A DNA stretch of 64,000 nucleotides from Rhodococcus tibetensis. Its GTDB lineage: Bacteria > Actinomycetota > Actinomycetes > Mycobacteriales > Mycobacteriaceae. A program made the position numbers and the translations under genes. A model generated the notes under the pieces. The model was not told where the DNA came from. It did no database searches and saw only the letters and a list, made by a program, of their open reading frames with translations. Position 1 is the stretch's first letter. Every line of letters begins with the position of its first letter. This document shows positions 54,421 through 63,517 of this stretch, in pieces. The stretch is taken from NCBI RefSeq assembly GCF_024438035.1, contig NZ_JANFQF010000027.1:1-64000 (forward strand). Direction: 5' to 3'.

Positions 54421-57119
54421 ATATCCCCGACCTTGCCGAGACCGTGCGTCTCGACTGCGATGTACTCGTCATCGGCGGCGGTACAGCCGGCACGATGGCT
54501 GCGCTGACAGCAGCCGAAAACGGCGCGAACGTCCTGCTTCTCGAGAAGGCACACGTGCGGCACTCGGGAGCCCTCGCCATGGGCATGGACGGGGTCAACA
54601 ACGCTGTCATCCCCGGCAAGGCCGAACCCGAGGACTACGTCGCGGAGATCACCCGCGCCAACGACGGAATCGTCAATCAGCGGACGGTCTATCAGACCGC
54701 GACTCGCGGTTTCGCCATGGTGCAGCGACTCGAGAAGTACGGAGTGAAGTTCGAGAAGGACGAGTACGGAGAGTACGCGGTGCGGCGCGTGCATCGCTCC
54801 GGTTCCTATGTGCTGCCGATGCCCGAGGGCAAGGACGTGAAGAAGGCGCTGTACCGCGTGCTGCGTCAGCGGAAGATGCGGGAGAAGATCCGCATCGAGA
54901 ACCGGTTGATGCCTGTTCGCGTCCTGACGGAGAACCGCCGGGCGGTCGGGGCAGCCGCGTTGAACACCCGGACGGGGGCGTTCGTCGCAGTCGGCGCGAA
55001 GGCCGTGATCCTTGCGACCGGTCCCTGCGGCCGATTGGGACTTCCGGCCTCCGGATACCTCTACGGCACCTACGAGAATCCGACGAACGCCGGAGACGGC
55101 TACTCGATGGCGTACCACGCGGGCGCCGAGCTCAGCGGTATCGAATGCTTCCAGATCAATCCTTTGATCAAGGACTACAACGGGCCTGCCTGCGCATACG
55201 TAGCGAACCCCTTCGGCGGCTACCAGGTCAATGCGCACGGCGAACGGTTTGTCGATTCCGACTACTGGTCAGGGCAGATGATGAGCGAGGTCAAGAGCGA
55301 GATCGAATCGGCCCGTGGACCCATCTATCTCAAGGTGAGCCACCTTCCGGAGGAAACGCTCGACACCCTGGAATCGATCCTTCACACCACCGAGCGCCCC
55401 ACCCGCGGCACGTTCCACGCGGGCCGCGGTCACGACTACCGCAGCCACGACATCGAGATGCACATCTCCGAGATCGGGCTCTGCAGTGGACATTCCGCGT
55501 CCGGCGTATGGGTGGACGAGCACGGTGCCACCACCGTGCCCGGGTTGTACGCCGCCGGCGACCTCGCCTGCGTTCCGCACAACTACATGATCGGCGCGTT
55601 CGTGTACGGCGACCTCGCCGGTGCACACGCGACCGGTACGCTGCCCGGCACTCCGGCGCCCACGCTGCTGCCCGAAGACCAGTTGAAGGACGCGCATGAG
55701 CTGATCTACCGCCCGTTGCGTAACCCGGATGGCCCCCCGCAACCGCAGGTCGAATACAAGCTGCGCCGATTCGTCAACGACTATGTCGCACCGCCGAAGA
55801 GCGCCACCAAGCTGTCCATTGCCGTGGAGACCTTCGAACGGATGGAGCGCGAGATCGCCGAGATGGGTGCCACCACCCCGCACGAGTTGATGCGCTGCGC
55901 GGAGGTCACCTTCATTCGCGACTGCGCCGAGATGGCGTCCCGCAGTTCCCTCACCAGGACCGAGAGTCGCTGGGGCCTCTACCATGAGCGCGCCGACCTA
56001 CCGGAGTCGAGCGACGAGAAATGGGGATATCACCTGAACCTGCGTCGCAGCGCGGACCGGGAGATGGAGTTCTTCAAGAGACCGGTGGCTCCCTACTTCG
56101 TTCCGGTTCCCGGTCTCGACTCCCTTCCGCCGCTGGACCAGACCGTGATCCAGGTGTCGCAGCCGCCGCTCGCCGGAGGACGCGCGCCGGTCGAGGAGCG
56201 CTCGCGTATCGCGGCGTCGGTCCGTCAGGAACCGTCGTCGCCCGACCTCGTCGCACTGCTCGGCCTCGATGCACCCAGCATCGACGAGTTGGACCCGTAC
56301 CTCCGAAATTCCGATCCGCAGGTACGGGTGACGGCGCTGTCGGTGCTGACCGAGGGAACCCCCGACGGCTTCGCGGGAGCCCTCGTCGCGGCACTCGGTG
56401 ACGGCGCCGTCGAAGTCCGCCGCGCCGCCGCGGGCGGGCTGCGCGAATTGGTCGAGGTGCTCACGTCTGCCGATGGGCTGGGGGCACATTTGGAGTCGGG
56501 TGACGCGGTTGTCCGGGCTGCGGTGGTCGACGTGCTGCGTGCACTGCGCGCGGGGTCGGCGGACCAGTTTCTCGCGGCGTTGTCCGACCCGGACCATCAC
56601 GTCCGCATCGAAGCGGTCCGCGGACTGGTGTCGCTGGACAGGTGGGAGTCGGTGGCGTCGGGAGCGCGGGACGAGAACCGGGAGGTGCGAATCACCGTGG
56701 CGCACGGGCTCGCTACCATCGGTCTCGGTGGACTCGACGCCGTGAGGGCGCTGGCCGGTGACCGCGACCCGCTGGTGCGGGCGGCCGCGCTGACGGCATT
56801 CGCTGCATTGGGGTGCCGCGGCGAGGAAGATGTCACCCTGGCCGTTGCTGCGCTACGCGAATCCGCCTGGCAGGTACGTCAGGGCGCGGCACGCGGACTG
56901 GCCGGAGCGGAGCCGAGTATTGCCGTGCCCGCTCTCGCGGAAGCGTTGCGCGATCCGCATCTCGATGTGCGGAAGGCTGCCGTGCTCTCACTCGGACGGT
57001 GGGTCGGCGATCGGACCGCGGCCCTGGCTCTGACCGTGGCCCTGGACGACACGGATGCCGACGTGCGGGCCTACGCACGGCAGGCGTTGAGCGCGGCGAA
57101 CCGCATTCCGGTCGCCTGA
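54417..57119 (+). CDS. AprA-like FAD oxidoreductase fused to HEAT repeats
   Basis: 900 residues. 1-about 600 is a FAD_binding_2 flavoprotein: Gly20-x-Gly-x-x-Gly25 for FAD, VRHSGALAMGMDG, EPEDYVAEITRANDGIVNQRTV, CSGHSASGVW with His359, and LYAAGDLACVPH. These resemble the alpha subunit of APS reductase (AprA) more than fumarate reductase; His359 aligns with the AprA active-site His398 from memory. About 620-900 is a HEAT-repeat solenoid (AALGDGAVEVRRAAAGGL, DPHLDVRKAAVLSLGRWVGD). It is the last gene of the operon; the ferredoxin is its likely electron partner. The substrate is unknown. Confidence 0.85.
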   Translation: MNIPDLAETVRLDCDVLVIGGGTAGTMAALTAAENGANVLLLEKAHVRHSGALAMGMDGVNNAVIPGKAEPEDYVAEITRANDGIVNQRTVYQTATRGFAMVQRLEKYGVKFEKDEYGEYAVRRVHRSGSYVLPMPEGKDVKKALYRVLRQRKMREKIRIENRLMPVRVLTENRRAVGAAALNTRTGAFVAVGAKAVILATGPCGRLGLPASGYLYGTYENPTNAGDGYSMAYHAGAELSGIECFQINPLIKDYNGPACAYVANPFGGYQVNAHGERFVDSDYWSGQMMSEVKSEIESARGPIYLKVSHLPEETLDTLESILHTTERPTRGTFHAGRGHDYRSHDIEMHISEIGLCSGHSASGVWVDEHGATTVPGLYAAGDLACVPHNYMIGAFVYGDLAGAHATGTLPGTPAPTLLPEDQLKDAHELIYRPLRNPDGPPQPQVEYKLRRFVNDYVAPPKSATKLSIAVETFERMEREIAEMGATTPHELMRCAEVTFIRDCAEMASRSSLTRTESRWGLYHERADLPESSDEKWGYHLNLRRSADREMEFFKRPVAPYFVPVPGLDSLPPLDQTVIQVSQPPLAGGRAPVEERSRIAASVRQEPSSPDLVALLGLDAPSIDELDPYLRNSDPQVRVTALSVLTEGTPDGFAGALVAALGDGAVEVRRAAAGGLRELVEVLTSADGLGAHLESGDAVVRAAVVDVLRALRAGSADQFLAALSDPDHHVRIEAVRGLVSLDRWESVASGARDENREVRITVAHGLATIGLGGLDAVRALAGDRDPLVRAAALTAFAALGCRGEEDVTLAVAALRESAWQVRQGAARGLAGAEPSIAVPALAEALRDPHLDVRKAAVLSLGRWVGDRTAALALTVALDDTDADVRAYARQALSAANRIPVA

Positions 57120-57124
57120 CGCAC

Positions 57125-57156
57125 GGGGCGAGGTACGCCAGTGCGTACCTCGCCCC
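57125..57156. terminator. Bidirectional terminator, AprA-like gene / fadB
   Basis: A perfect 14-bp stem (57125-57138 with 57143-57156) with a CAGT loop lies 5 bases after the AprA-like stop and 9 bases before the fadB stop. Confidence 0.85.
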
Positions 57157-57165
57157 CCACCCGGA

Positions 57166-59274
57166 TCAGACGCTTGCGACGCCCGGTGCGAGGAACCGCT
57201 TGCCGTTGACGGCCTCGGACGTGCCGGTGCGGTCCAGGTACGGCGTGATGCCGCCGTTCCAGAATCCGAACCCGCCGCCCAGGATCAGGCAGAGGTCGAT
57301 GTCCTCGGCCGCTGCGACCACACCCTCGTCGAGCATGATCTGGATTTCTTCGGCGAACGCGCGACGTGTGCGCTCCAGAACTTCTTCGGACGTGGACGCC
57401 TTGTCGCCCTGTTTCCACAGCTCGGCGACCTCGGGGTCGACGACCTGCTTGCCGTCGGCGCCGTAGCTCCACACCGCCGACTTCTTGGCCTCGACCAGCG
57501 CCTCGAGTCCGGGGGAGTTGTGGAACCGCCCGGGGTACGCCTCGGCGAGGGTCTCGCCGGTGTGCAGCGCAACTGCCGGGCCGACGAGGGCTAGCAGCGT
57601 GAACGGCGTCATCGGCATGCCGAGTTCGGCGATGGCGTTGTCGGCCACCTCGAACGGGGTGCCCTCGTCTACCGCGTTCATGACCTCACCGAGGGTGCGG
57701 ATCAGGAGCCGGTTGAACACGAAGCCGGGCAGGTCGGCGGAACCGACGGCCGACTTCTTGAGCGCCTTGGCGGTCGCGAATGCCGTTGCCAGGGTGGCAT
57801 CGTCGGTCTTCTCACCCTTGATCACCTCGAGGAGCGGAAGGACCGCAACAGGGTTGAAGAAGTGGAAGCCGACCACGCGCTCGGGATGCTTCAGGTCGGC
57901 GGCCATCTTCGTGATCGACAGTGAAGACGTATTGGTCGCCAGGATCGTCTCGGGAGCGATGTATTCCTCGAGTTCCGCGAAGATCTTCTTCTTCAGATCG
58001 AGGTTCTCGAACACGGCCTCGATCACGAAGTCGGTCTTCGCGAAGGCGGACTTGTCCAGCGACCCGGACACCAGGCCCTTGAGACGATTCGCGGCGTCGG
58101 GAGACAACCGGCCCTTGCCCTGGAGCTTGTCGATCTCGCCGTGGACGTAGCCGACACCCTTGTCGATGCGCTCCTGGTCGATGTCGGTGAGGATCACCGG
58201 CACCTTGAGCTGACGCACGAACAGCATGGCAAGCTGGCTGGCCATCAGGCCGGCACCGACGATGCCGACGCCGGTGACCTTGCGTGCTAGGGACTTGTCC
58301 GGCGCCCCCGCCGGACGCTTCGCCCGCTTGTTCACCAGGTCGAACGCGTACAGGCCGGCGCGGAGCTCGTCCGCCAGCAGAAGATCGGCGAGAGCCTCGT
58401 CTTCGGCGGCGAAACCCTTGTCGAGCGACGCCGGATCGGTGAGGTCCGTGTGGCGAGCCAACTCCAGCAGCTCGACGGCCTTGACCGGTCCGGGGGCGTT
58501 GTTCTTCGTCTTGCCCTCGACGATGGCATTCGCGCGCGCGATTGCCTCGTCCCAGCCCTTGCCACGATCGATCTCGGGGCGGGCCGGGGTGATCTCTCCG
58601 GTGAGAACGCGTGCCGCCCAGGCGAACGACTGCTCGAGGAAGTCGGCGGAACCGAACACGGCATCCACGACGCCGAGCTCGAGGGCCTTCTTCGGGTTGA
58701 GAGTCTTGTTCTGGTTCAGCGCATTCTCGATGACGACGGTGACGGCATTCGAGGGCCCGATCAGGTTGGGCAGCAACTGCGTACCGCCCCAGCCGGGGAC
58801 GAGGCCGAGGAACGTCTCGGGCAGGCCGAGCGCACCGGCGCTTTCCGACGCGGTGCGGTAGTGGCTGTGCAACGCGACCTCGAGGCCGCCGCCGAGCGCA
58901 ACACCGTTGACGAACGCGAAGGTCGGCACGGAGGACTCACGTAGGCGACGGAACACCTTGTGGCCCAAGCGGCCGAGTTCGAGCGCCTGCTCGCGGTCGG
59001 TGATGCTCGGGACGCCCTTGAGGTCGGCGCCGGCAGCGAAGATGAACGGCTTGCCGGTGATCGCGACCGCAACCGGGTTCGCCGCGAAGGCTTCGTCCAG
59101 GGCTGCGTCCAGGGCAGCGAGGCCGCCCGGGCCGAACGACGACGGCTTGGTGTGGTCGAATCCGTTGTCCAGGGTGATCAGGGCGACCGGACCTTCGATG
59201 CCCGGAACGGCAACGATTTTGGTGTACGCGTTCGTGACGACCTCGTCGGCGAATGCAGTGGTGATAGAAGTCAT
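57166..59274 (-). CDS. fadB: Fatty-acid oxidation complex alpha subunit FadB (enoyl-CoA hydratase/3-hydroxyacyl-CoA dehydrogenase)
   Basis: 702 residues. N-terminal crotonase domain (about 15-310) with oxyanion residues in FAAGADLKG and NGVALGGGLEVAL; Rossmann dehydrogenase (about 330-510) with GVGIVGAGLMASQLA and the catalytic HFFNP; C-terminal dimerisation domains. It hydrates enoyl-CoA and oxidises hydroxyacyl-CoA in beta-oxidation. Its start directly follows the fadA stop with no gap, so the pair is one operon. Resembles mycobacterial Rv0860 from memory. Confidence 0.95.
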   Translation of the reverse strand: MTSITTAFADEVVTNAYTKIVAVPGIEGPVALITLDNGFDHTKPSSFGPGGLAALDAALDEAFAANPVAVAITGKPFIFAAGADLKGVPSITDREQALELGRLGHKVFRRLRESSVPTFAFVNGVALGGGLEVALHSHYRTASESAGALGLPETFLGLVPGWGGTQLLPNLIGPSNAVTVVIENALNQNKTLNPKKALELGVVDAVFGSADFLEQSFAWAARVLTGEITPARPEIDRGKGWDEAIARANAIVEGKTKNNAPGPVKAVELLELARHTDLTDPASLDKGFAAEDEALADLLLADELRAGLYAFDLVNKRAKRPAGAPDKSLARKVTGVGIVGAGLMASQLAMLFVRQLKVPVILTDIDQERIDKGVGYVHGEIDKLQGKGRLSPDAANRLKGLVSGSLDKSAFAKTDFVIEAVFENLDLKKKIFAELEEYIAPETILATNTSSLSITKMAADLKHPERVVGFHFFNPVAVLPLLEVIKGEKTDDATLATAFATAKALKKSAVGSADLPGFVFNRLLIRTLGEVMNAVDEGTPFEVADNAIAELGMPMTPFTLLALVGPAVALHTGETLAEAYPGRFHNSPGLEALVEAKKSAVWSYGADGKQVVDPEVAELWKQGDKASTSEEVLERTRRAFAEEIQIMLDEGVVAAAEDIDLCLILGGGFGFWNGGITPYLDRTGTSEAVNGKRFLAPGVASV

Positions 59275-60483
59275 TTACTTCGCTCCGTCGAAAATCGGGT
59301 TCTCCCAGATCACCGTTCCGCCCATGCCCAGACCGATGCACATCGTGGTCAGGCCGTAGCGGACGTCGGGACGCTGGGCGAACTGGCGGGAAAGCTGAGT
59401 CATCAGGCGCACCCCGGAGGAGGCGAGGGGGTGGCCGCAGGCGATCGCGCCACCCCACTGGTTGACCCGCGGATCGTCGTCTGCGATGCCGTAGTGCTCG
59501 AGGAACGCGAGCACCTGCACGGCAAATGCCTCGTTGATCTCGAACAGGCCGATGTCCTCGATCTTCAGACCGGTGCGCGCGAGCAGCTTCTCGGTGGCCG
59601 GGACGGGACCGATGCCCATGACGGCGGGGTCGACACCCTGGAACGCGAATCCGACCATGCGCATGCCGACCGGCAGTCCGAGCTCGTTGGCAGTGTCCTC
59701 ACCCGCGAGGATCGCCGCGGTGGCACCGTCATTGAGACCTGCTGCGTTGCCGGCGGTGATGCGGCCCGCCGGACGGAACGGGGTCTTGAGCTTGGCGAGG
59801 TCTTCGATCGTGGTGCCCGGGCGGGGCGGCTCGTCCTCGGTGGCGAGTCCCCAGCCGGAGGCGGAGCGGGTGGCGACGGGCACGAGGGTGTCGGCGATGA
59901 AGCCCGCCTTCTTCGCGGCGTCGTACTTGTTCTGGCTGGCGACGGCATACGCGTCGGTGCGGTCCTTGGTGATGCTCGGGAACCTGTCGTGCAGGTTCTC
60001 GGCGGTGTTTCCCATCACCAGGGCGCTCGGGTCCACGAGGCGGTCGGCAAGGAATCGCGGGTTCGGGTCGGCCCCCTCACCCATCGGGTGGCGGCCCATG
60101 TGCTCGACGCCACCGGCGATCACCACGTCGTACTGGCCGAAACCGATGCCCGACGCGGTGGTGGTGACCGAGGTCATGGCACCGGCACACATGCGGTCGA
60201 CGGCGAAACCGGGCACCGTTTCGGGCAGACCGGCGAGGATTCCGGCGGTGCGGCCAATCGTAAGACCCTGATCGCCGGTCTGCGTGGTCGCAGCGACGGC
60301 GACCTCGTCGATCCGCGCAGGATCGAGCTGCGGATTGCGGCGGAGCAGTTCACGGATGGTTTTGACGACGAGGTCGTCTGCCCGGGTCTCGGCGTACATA
60401 CCCTTCGGGCCGGCCTTGCCGAACGGGGTGCGGATCCCGTCGACGAACACGACGTTGCGTTGAGATGTGGTGGATGGAGCCAC
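59275..60483 (-). CDS. fadA: 3-ketoacyl-CoA thiolase / acetyl-CoA acetyltransferase FadA
   Basis: 402 residues. Catalytic Cys in DRMCAGAMTSV, His in ACGHPLASSGVR and second Cys in TTMCIGLGMGG. It cleaves 3-ketoacyl-CoA to acetyl-CoA, the last step of beta-oxidation with the FadB partner downstream. The GTG at 60483 is chosen: AGGAGG lies 8 bases upstream and it gives the usual short leader before NVVFVDGIRTPFG; an upstream frame adds 29 unconserved residues. Confidence 0.95.
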   Translation of the reverse strand: MAPSTTSQRNVVFVDGIRTPFGKAGPKGMYAETRADDLVVKTIRELLRRNPQLDPARIDEVAVAATTQTGDQGLTIGRTAGILAGLPETVPGFAVDRMCAGAMTSVTTTASGIGFGQYDVVIAGGVEHMGRHPMGEGADPNPRFLADRLVDPSALVMGNTAENLHDRFPSITKDRTDAYAVASQNKYDAAKKAGFIADTLVPVATRSASGWGLATEDEPPRPGTTIEDLAKLKTPFRPAGRITAGNAAGLNDGATAAILAGEDTANELGLPVGMRMVGFAFQGVDPAVMGIGPVPATEKLLARTGLKIEDIGLFEINEAFAVQVLAFLEHYGIADDDPRVNQWGGAIACGHPLASSGVRLMTQLSRQFAQRPDVRYGLTTMCIGLGMGGTVIWENPIFDGAK

Positions 60484-60561
60484 GCGAATTCCTCCTGATG
60501 GAGCAGTCTGGTGCCGGACCACGGCCAAGCGTCCGGCCTCGGGGCACAGACTACCCCTACC

Positions 60562-60577
60562 GTTACTCATGGGTAAC
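60562..60577. promoter_or_regulatory. Candidate regulator palindrome upstream of fadA
   Basis: GTTACTCATGGGTAAC is a 16-bp palindrome with one mismatched pair, about 79 bases upstream of the fadA start. It suits a TetR-type fatty-acid regulator, but I cannot name the protein. Confidence 0.4.
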
Positions 60578-60630
60578 TTAATGGGTACTTCATCAGGATT
60601 TTCGACGCATGACTGCGCTATCGTTCCGGG

Positions 60631-61941
60631 TCAGGCGCCCGCCGGCTCGTCGCTCGCGGTCTCCGGCAGTGCCGCACCCAGCGCGGGCACCGTCAACTCA
60701 CGCTGCCACGGACGCGCGCCGCCGGCCTCGAGGATGCGGTCGATGGCTGCCTCGACGTCACCGTCAACGGGAGGTGCCCAGTCCCAACACAGCCGGCGCA
60801 CGAGATCGGGAGTGACCAGGTTCTCCACCGGAACCGACACCTTCTCGCCGAGGGCGGCCAGCGCAGCGCGAGCCGCCGTCAACCGGTCGGCAGCGGCCGG
60901 GTCGTGGCGCGCCCACCGACTCGGCGGAGGAGGTCCCGTAAACGGCTGGGTCTTGGGTGGCAGCTCGGAGTCCGGAAGCGCCCGCGCCTCCTCCAACGCC
61001 GCCAACCAGAGTCGCGTGTGCCGCCGCTGACGCGGGCCACCGAACACCGGAAGGGCGCGCAGAGTGTCGATACTCCGCGGACTCTTCACCGACGCCTCGA
61101 TGATCGCGGAGTCGGGCAGCACGCGACTGGGGGAAACGTCACGTGTGCGGGCGAGGTCTTCCCGGGCCTGCCAGAGAGCGCGCGCCGCGGCGAGCTGACG
61201 TTGCGTTTTCAAGGACGTGATGTGTGAGGTACGACGCCAGCGGTCGGGCTTGGGCTTCGGCGGACCGGCCAGCCGGATGTACTCGAACTCCTGCGCAGCC
61301 CAGCCGGTCTTGCCCTGCTTGTCGAGCTCCGCGGCCATGACTTCACGCAACTCGATGAGAACCTCGACGTCGAGAGCGGCGTAATTGAGCCACGAGTTGG
61401 GAAGGGGACGCTTCGACCAATCTGCGGCACCATGCCCCTTCCTCAGCTCGAGGCCCAAGGTTCGCTCCACGATGGCGGCGAGACCCACCCGCTCGAACCC
61501 CGCGAGACGGCCTGCGAGTTCGGTGTCGAACAAGGCCGCCGGCGCGAGCCCCAGCTCGGCCAGACCCGGCAGGTCCTGATCGGCGGAATGCAGAATCCAC
61601 TCCAGCGGATTGATCGCCTCCGCGAGCGGTGCGAGGTCGGCTGCCGTTGGAATCGGATCGAGCAGCACCGTCCCGGCGCCTTCCCGTCGCAGCTGCACCA
61701 GATACGCCCGAGCCGAATACCGGAAGCCCGAAGCGCGTTCGGCGTCCACAGCCAATGGTCCGGTGCCCTCACTCAACGCAGCAGCAGCCTTGGCCACACC
61801 CTCCGCCGTGGTCACGACCTCCGGCACCCCATCGCGCGGGGCGAGGAGCGGCACTACCTGCCGGGCGGTCTGCTCGTCGGTAACAGGGGACGAGGTCTCG
61901 TCGGTAACAGGGGACGAGGTCTCGTCGGTGACTTCGGACAT
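60631..61941 (-). CDS. Ribonuclease D-like 3'-5' exonuclease with HRDC domain (Rv2681-like)
   Basis: 436 residues. DEDDy exonuclease domain: VDAERASG supplies Asp and Glu, HSADQDLPGL the third Asp, and YAALDVEVL the Tyr-x3-Asp. An HRDC domain (about 235-310) and a further helical C-terminus follow. Likely tRNA 3' maturation. The start at 61941 is the first ATG before the acidic N-terminus, which carries an in-frame duplication of an eight-residue motif (TDETSSPV). It lies next to dxs in M. tuberculosis; here a block of about 13 kb separates them. Confidence 0.87.
   Translation of the reverse strand: MSEVTDETSSPVTDETSSPVTDEQTARQVVPLLAPRDGVPEVVTTAEGVAKAAAALSEGTGPLAVDAERASGFRYSARAYLVQLRREGAGTVLLDPIPTAADLAPLAEAINPLEWILHSADQDLPGLAELGLAPAALFDTELAGRLAGFERVGLAAIVERTLGLELRKGHGAADWSKRPLPNSWLNYAALDVEVLIELREVMAAELDKQGKTGWAAQEFEYIRLAGPPKPKPDRWRRTSHITSLKTQRQLAAARALWQAREDLARTRDVSPSRVLPDSAIIEASVKSPRSIDTLRALPVFGGPRQRRHTRLWLAALEEARALPDSELPPKTQPFTGPPPPSRWARHDPAAADRLTAARAALAALGEKVSVPVENLVTPDLVRRLCWDWAPPVDGDVEAAIDRILEAGGARPWQRELTVPALGAALPETASDEPAGA
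61873..61920. repeat. 24-bp in-frame tandem duplication at the RNase D N-terminus
   Basis: Identical 24-base units at 61873-61896 and 61897-61920 encode a repeated eight-residue acidic motif, and a partial third unit follows. Length is a multiple of three. Confidence 0.92.
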
Positions 61942-61990
61942 GGGACTTGACTCTACGTCGCCGCCCGAATCCCGCAGCGAATCGGCGGTC

Positions 61991-63385
61991 TCAGGCACGG
62001 GCGGCGGCGGCCTTGGCGAGTTCGTCCAGGGCGTCGGGGAAGGCATCGGCAAGGTCCCAGAGCTGCGGAGCGAGCTCGGGGCAGCTCATCAAGCCGATGT
62101 CGAGTTGCCCGTTCAGGGACATCACCGTCACGTTGAGGCCCGCCCCGTGGAAGATCGGTCCCAACGGATACATCGCCTTGATCAGGGCGCCGAGGAAGTA
62201 GAGCGGATCCGACGGTCCCGGCACGTTCGAGATCACCAGGTTGTGCACGACGGGATGACGTTCGGCCAGGCCGAGTGTGGAGTACAAGCGCATGGCGGTG
62301 CCGAACACCGACTGCCCGATGAACTGGGACCAGTCCTGCAGGAGAGTCGCGCCGAGCGTCTCGTTGTGTTCTTTCGAGGTGGAGTTGTGTTCGGCGATGG
62401 CGAGGAGCCGTTCCACCGGATCGTCGATATCGGTTCCCAGTTCGGTGAACATTCCGCTCACCTGATTGGTGCCGGGCCGGTCGGACTTGCCGCGCACCGA
62501 CACCGGGACGATGGCGACGAGCGACTTGTCGGGCAATTCCCGGCGTGTGTCGAGGTACGTGCGTAGTGCCCCCGAGCAAAGGGCGAGGACCACATCGTTC
62601 ACCTTGACTCCGAACGCATTCTTCACCTGCTTGACCAGGTCGAAATCGAGTTGAGCGAAGGCAAGGGTGCGGTGGCTCGTAAGCGTGCCGTTGAGCGAGG
62701 TTCGGGGAGCGGTGAACGGCGCGGGCATCGCGTCTCCACGCCGTGCGCGGTCGATCCAGCGGGGGAGCAGGCCGACGCTCTGAGGAATGATCTTCAGCAG
62801 CTTCGCCGGCCGTGACGCGACGGACAGTAACCCGCCGACGGCGATGTCGAGTGAGCTGGCGCCACCGGCGCCCGGCTTGGAGTCTGCGGGATCGGGCCTC
62901 GGCGAATCCGGTTCGAGGCCACACAGCTGGGCGATCATGTTTGCGCCCGTGACTCCGTCAACCCCTGCGTGATGCATCTTCGACATGACCGCCACGGACC
63001 CGTCTTCCAGGCCTTCTATCACCCACATTTCCCACAGCGGCCGCGCGCGGTCGAGCGGTTGCCCTGCGATGTTTCCGCACAGTTCGGCGAGTTCGTCCCG
63101 TCCGCCGGGTGCGGGGACGGCAACTCGATGGCAGTGGCGGTCGATGTCGAAATCGGTGTCGTCCACCCACACGGGATGGTCGAGGTTGAAGCGGGAGTCC
63201 TGCAGCTTCCGCCGGAACGAGGGGATGGACTCGGTCCGTATGCCGAGTTCTTCCTTCAGCCGGCTGTACGAGTACCCCTCGGGGACCGTGGAGGTATCGA
63301 GCACGATGAGCCCACAGACGTGGAGGAGTTGAGTCGATGTTTCGAGGTACAGGAAGGAGGCATCGAGCCCGCTGAGTCGCTGCAT
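61991..63385 (-). CDS. Wax ester synthase/diacylglycerol acyltransferase (WS/DGAT)
   Basis: 464 residues. The N-terminal acyltransferase domain starts MQRLSGLDASFLYLET and has the catalytic HHAGVDG (HHxxxDG) near residue 138; the C-terminal domain has the family NVPGP block. It esterifies diacylglycerol or fatty alcohols with acyl-CoA to make storage triacylglycerol or wax, at the membrane and lipid-body surface. Rhodococci carry many paralogues. ATG 63385 gives the canonical start; a GTG 18 bases earlier is possible. A KstR-like box lies 10 bases upstream. Confidence 0.93.
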   Translation of the reverse strand: MQRLSGLDASFLYLETSTQLLHVCGLIVLDTSTVPEGYSYSRLKEELGIRTESIPSFRRKLQDSRFNLDHPVWVDDTDFDIDRHCHRVAVPAPGGRDELAELCGNIAGQPLDRARPLWEMWVIEGLEDGSVAVMSKMHHAGVDGVTGANMIAQLCGLEPDSPRPDPADSKPGAGGASSLDIAVGGLLSVASRPAKLLKIIPQSVGLLPRWIDRARRGDAMPAPFTAPRTSLNGTLTSHRTLAFAQLDFDLVKQVKNAFGVKVNDVVLALCSGALRTYLDTRRELPDKSLVAIVPVSVRGKSDRPGTNQVSGMFTELGTDIDDPVERLLAIAEHNSTSKEHNETLGATLLQDWSQFIGQSVFGTAMRLYSTLGLAERHPVVHNLVISNVPGPSDPLYFLGALIKAMYPLGPIFHGAGLNVTVMSLNGQLDIGLMSCPELAPQLWDLADAFPDALDELAKAAAARA

Positions 63386-63395
63386 GATCAAATGG

Positions 63396-63409
63396 TAGAA
63401 CACGTTCTA
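63396..63409. promoter_or_regulatory. KstR-like operator, WS/DGAT side
   Basis: TAGAACACGTTCTA fits the known KstR (cholesterol-catabolism repressor) motif TnnAACnnGTTnnA exactly. It lies 10 bases upstream of the WS/DGAT ATG, where a bound repressor would block transcription start. Confidence 0.7.
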
Positions 63410-63517
63410 GTAAATGGTCCATGGAAGCGGAAGAATGCGAGTTGGGCGGCATACGGCGCGGAGTGGAAGCGGCCGGGATTGTTCTCGCCGGGCGCGAGGC
63501 CGCGTACCGTCGAGAGC

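Noticed and set aside
58960-60498. 512-codon plus-strand frame over fadA and the start of fadB
   Set aside because: The thiolase and crotonase motifs are on the minus strand; the frame has no family features.
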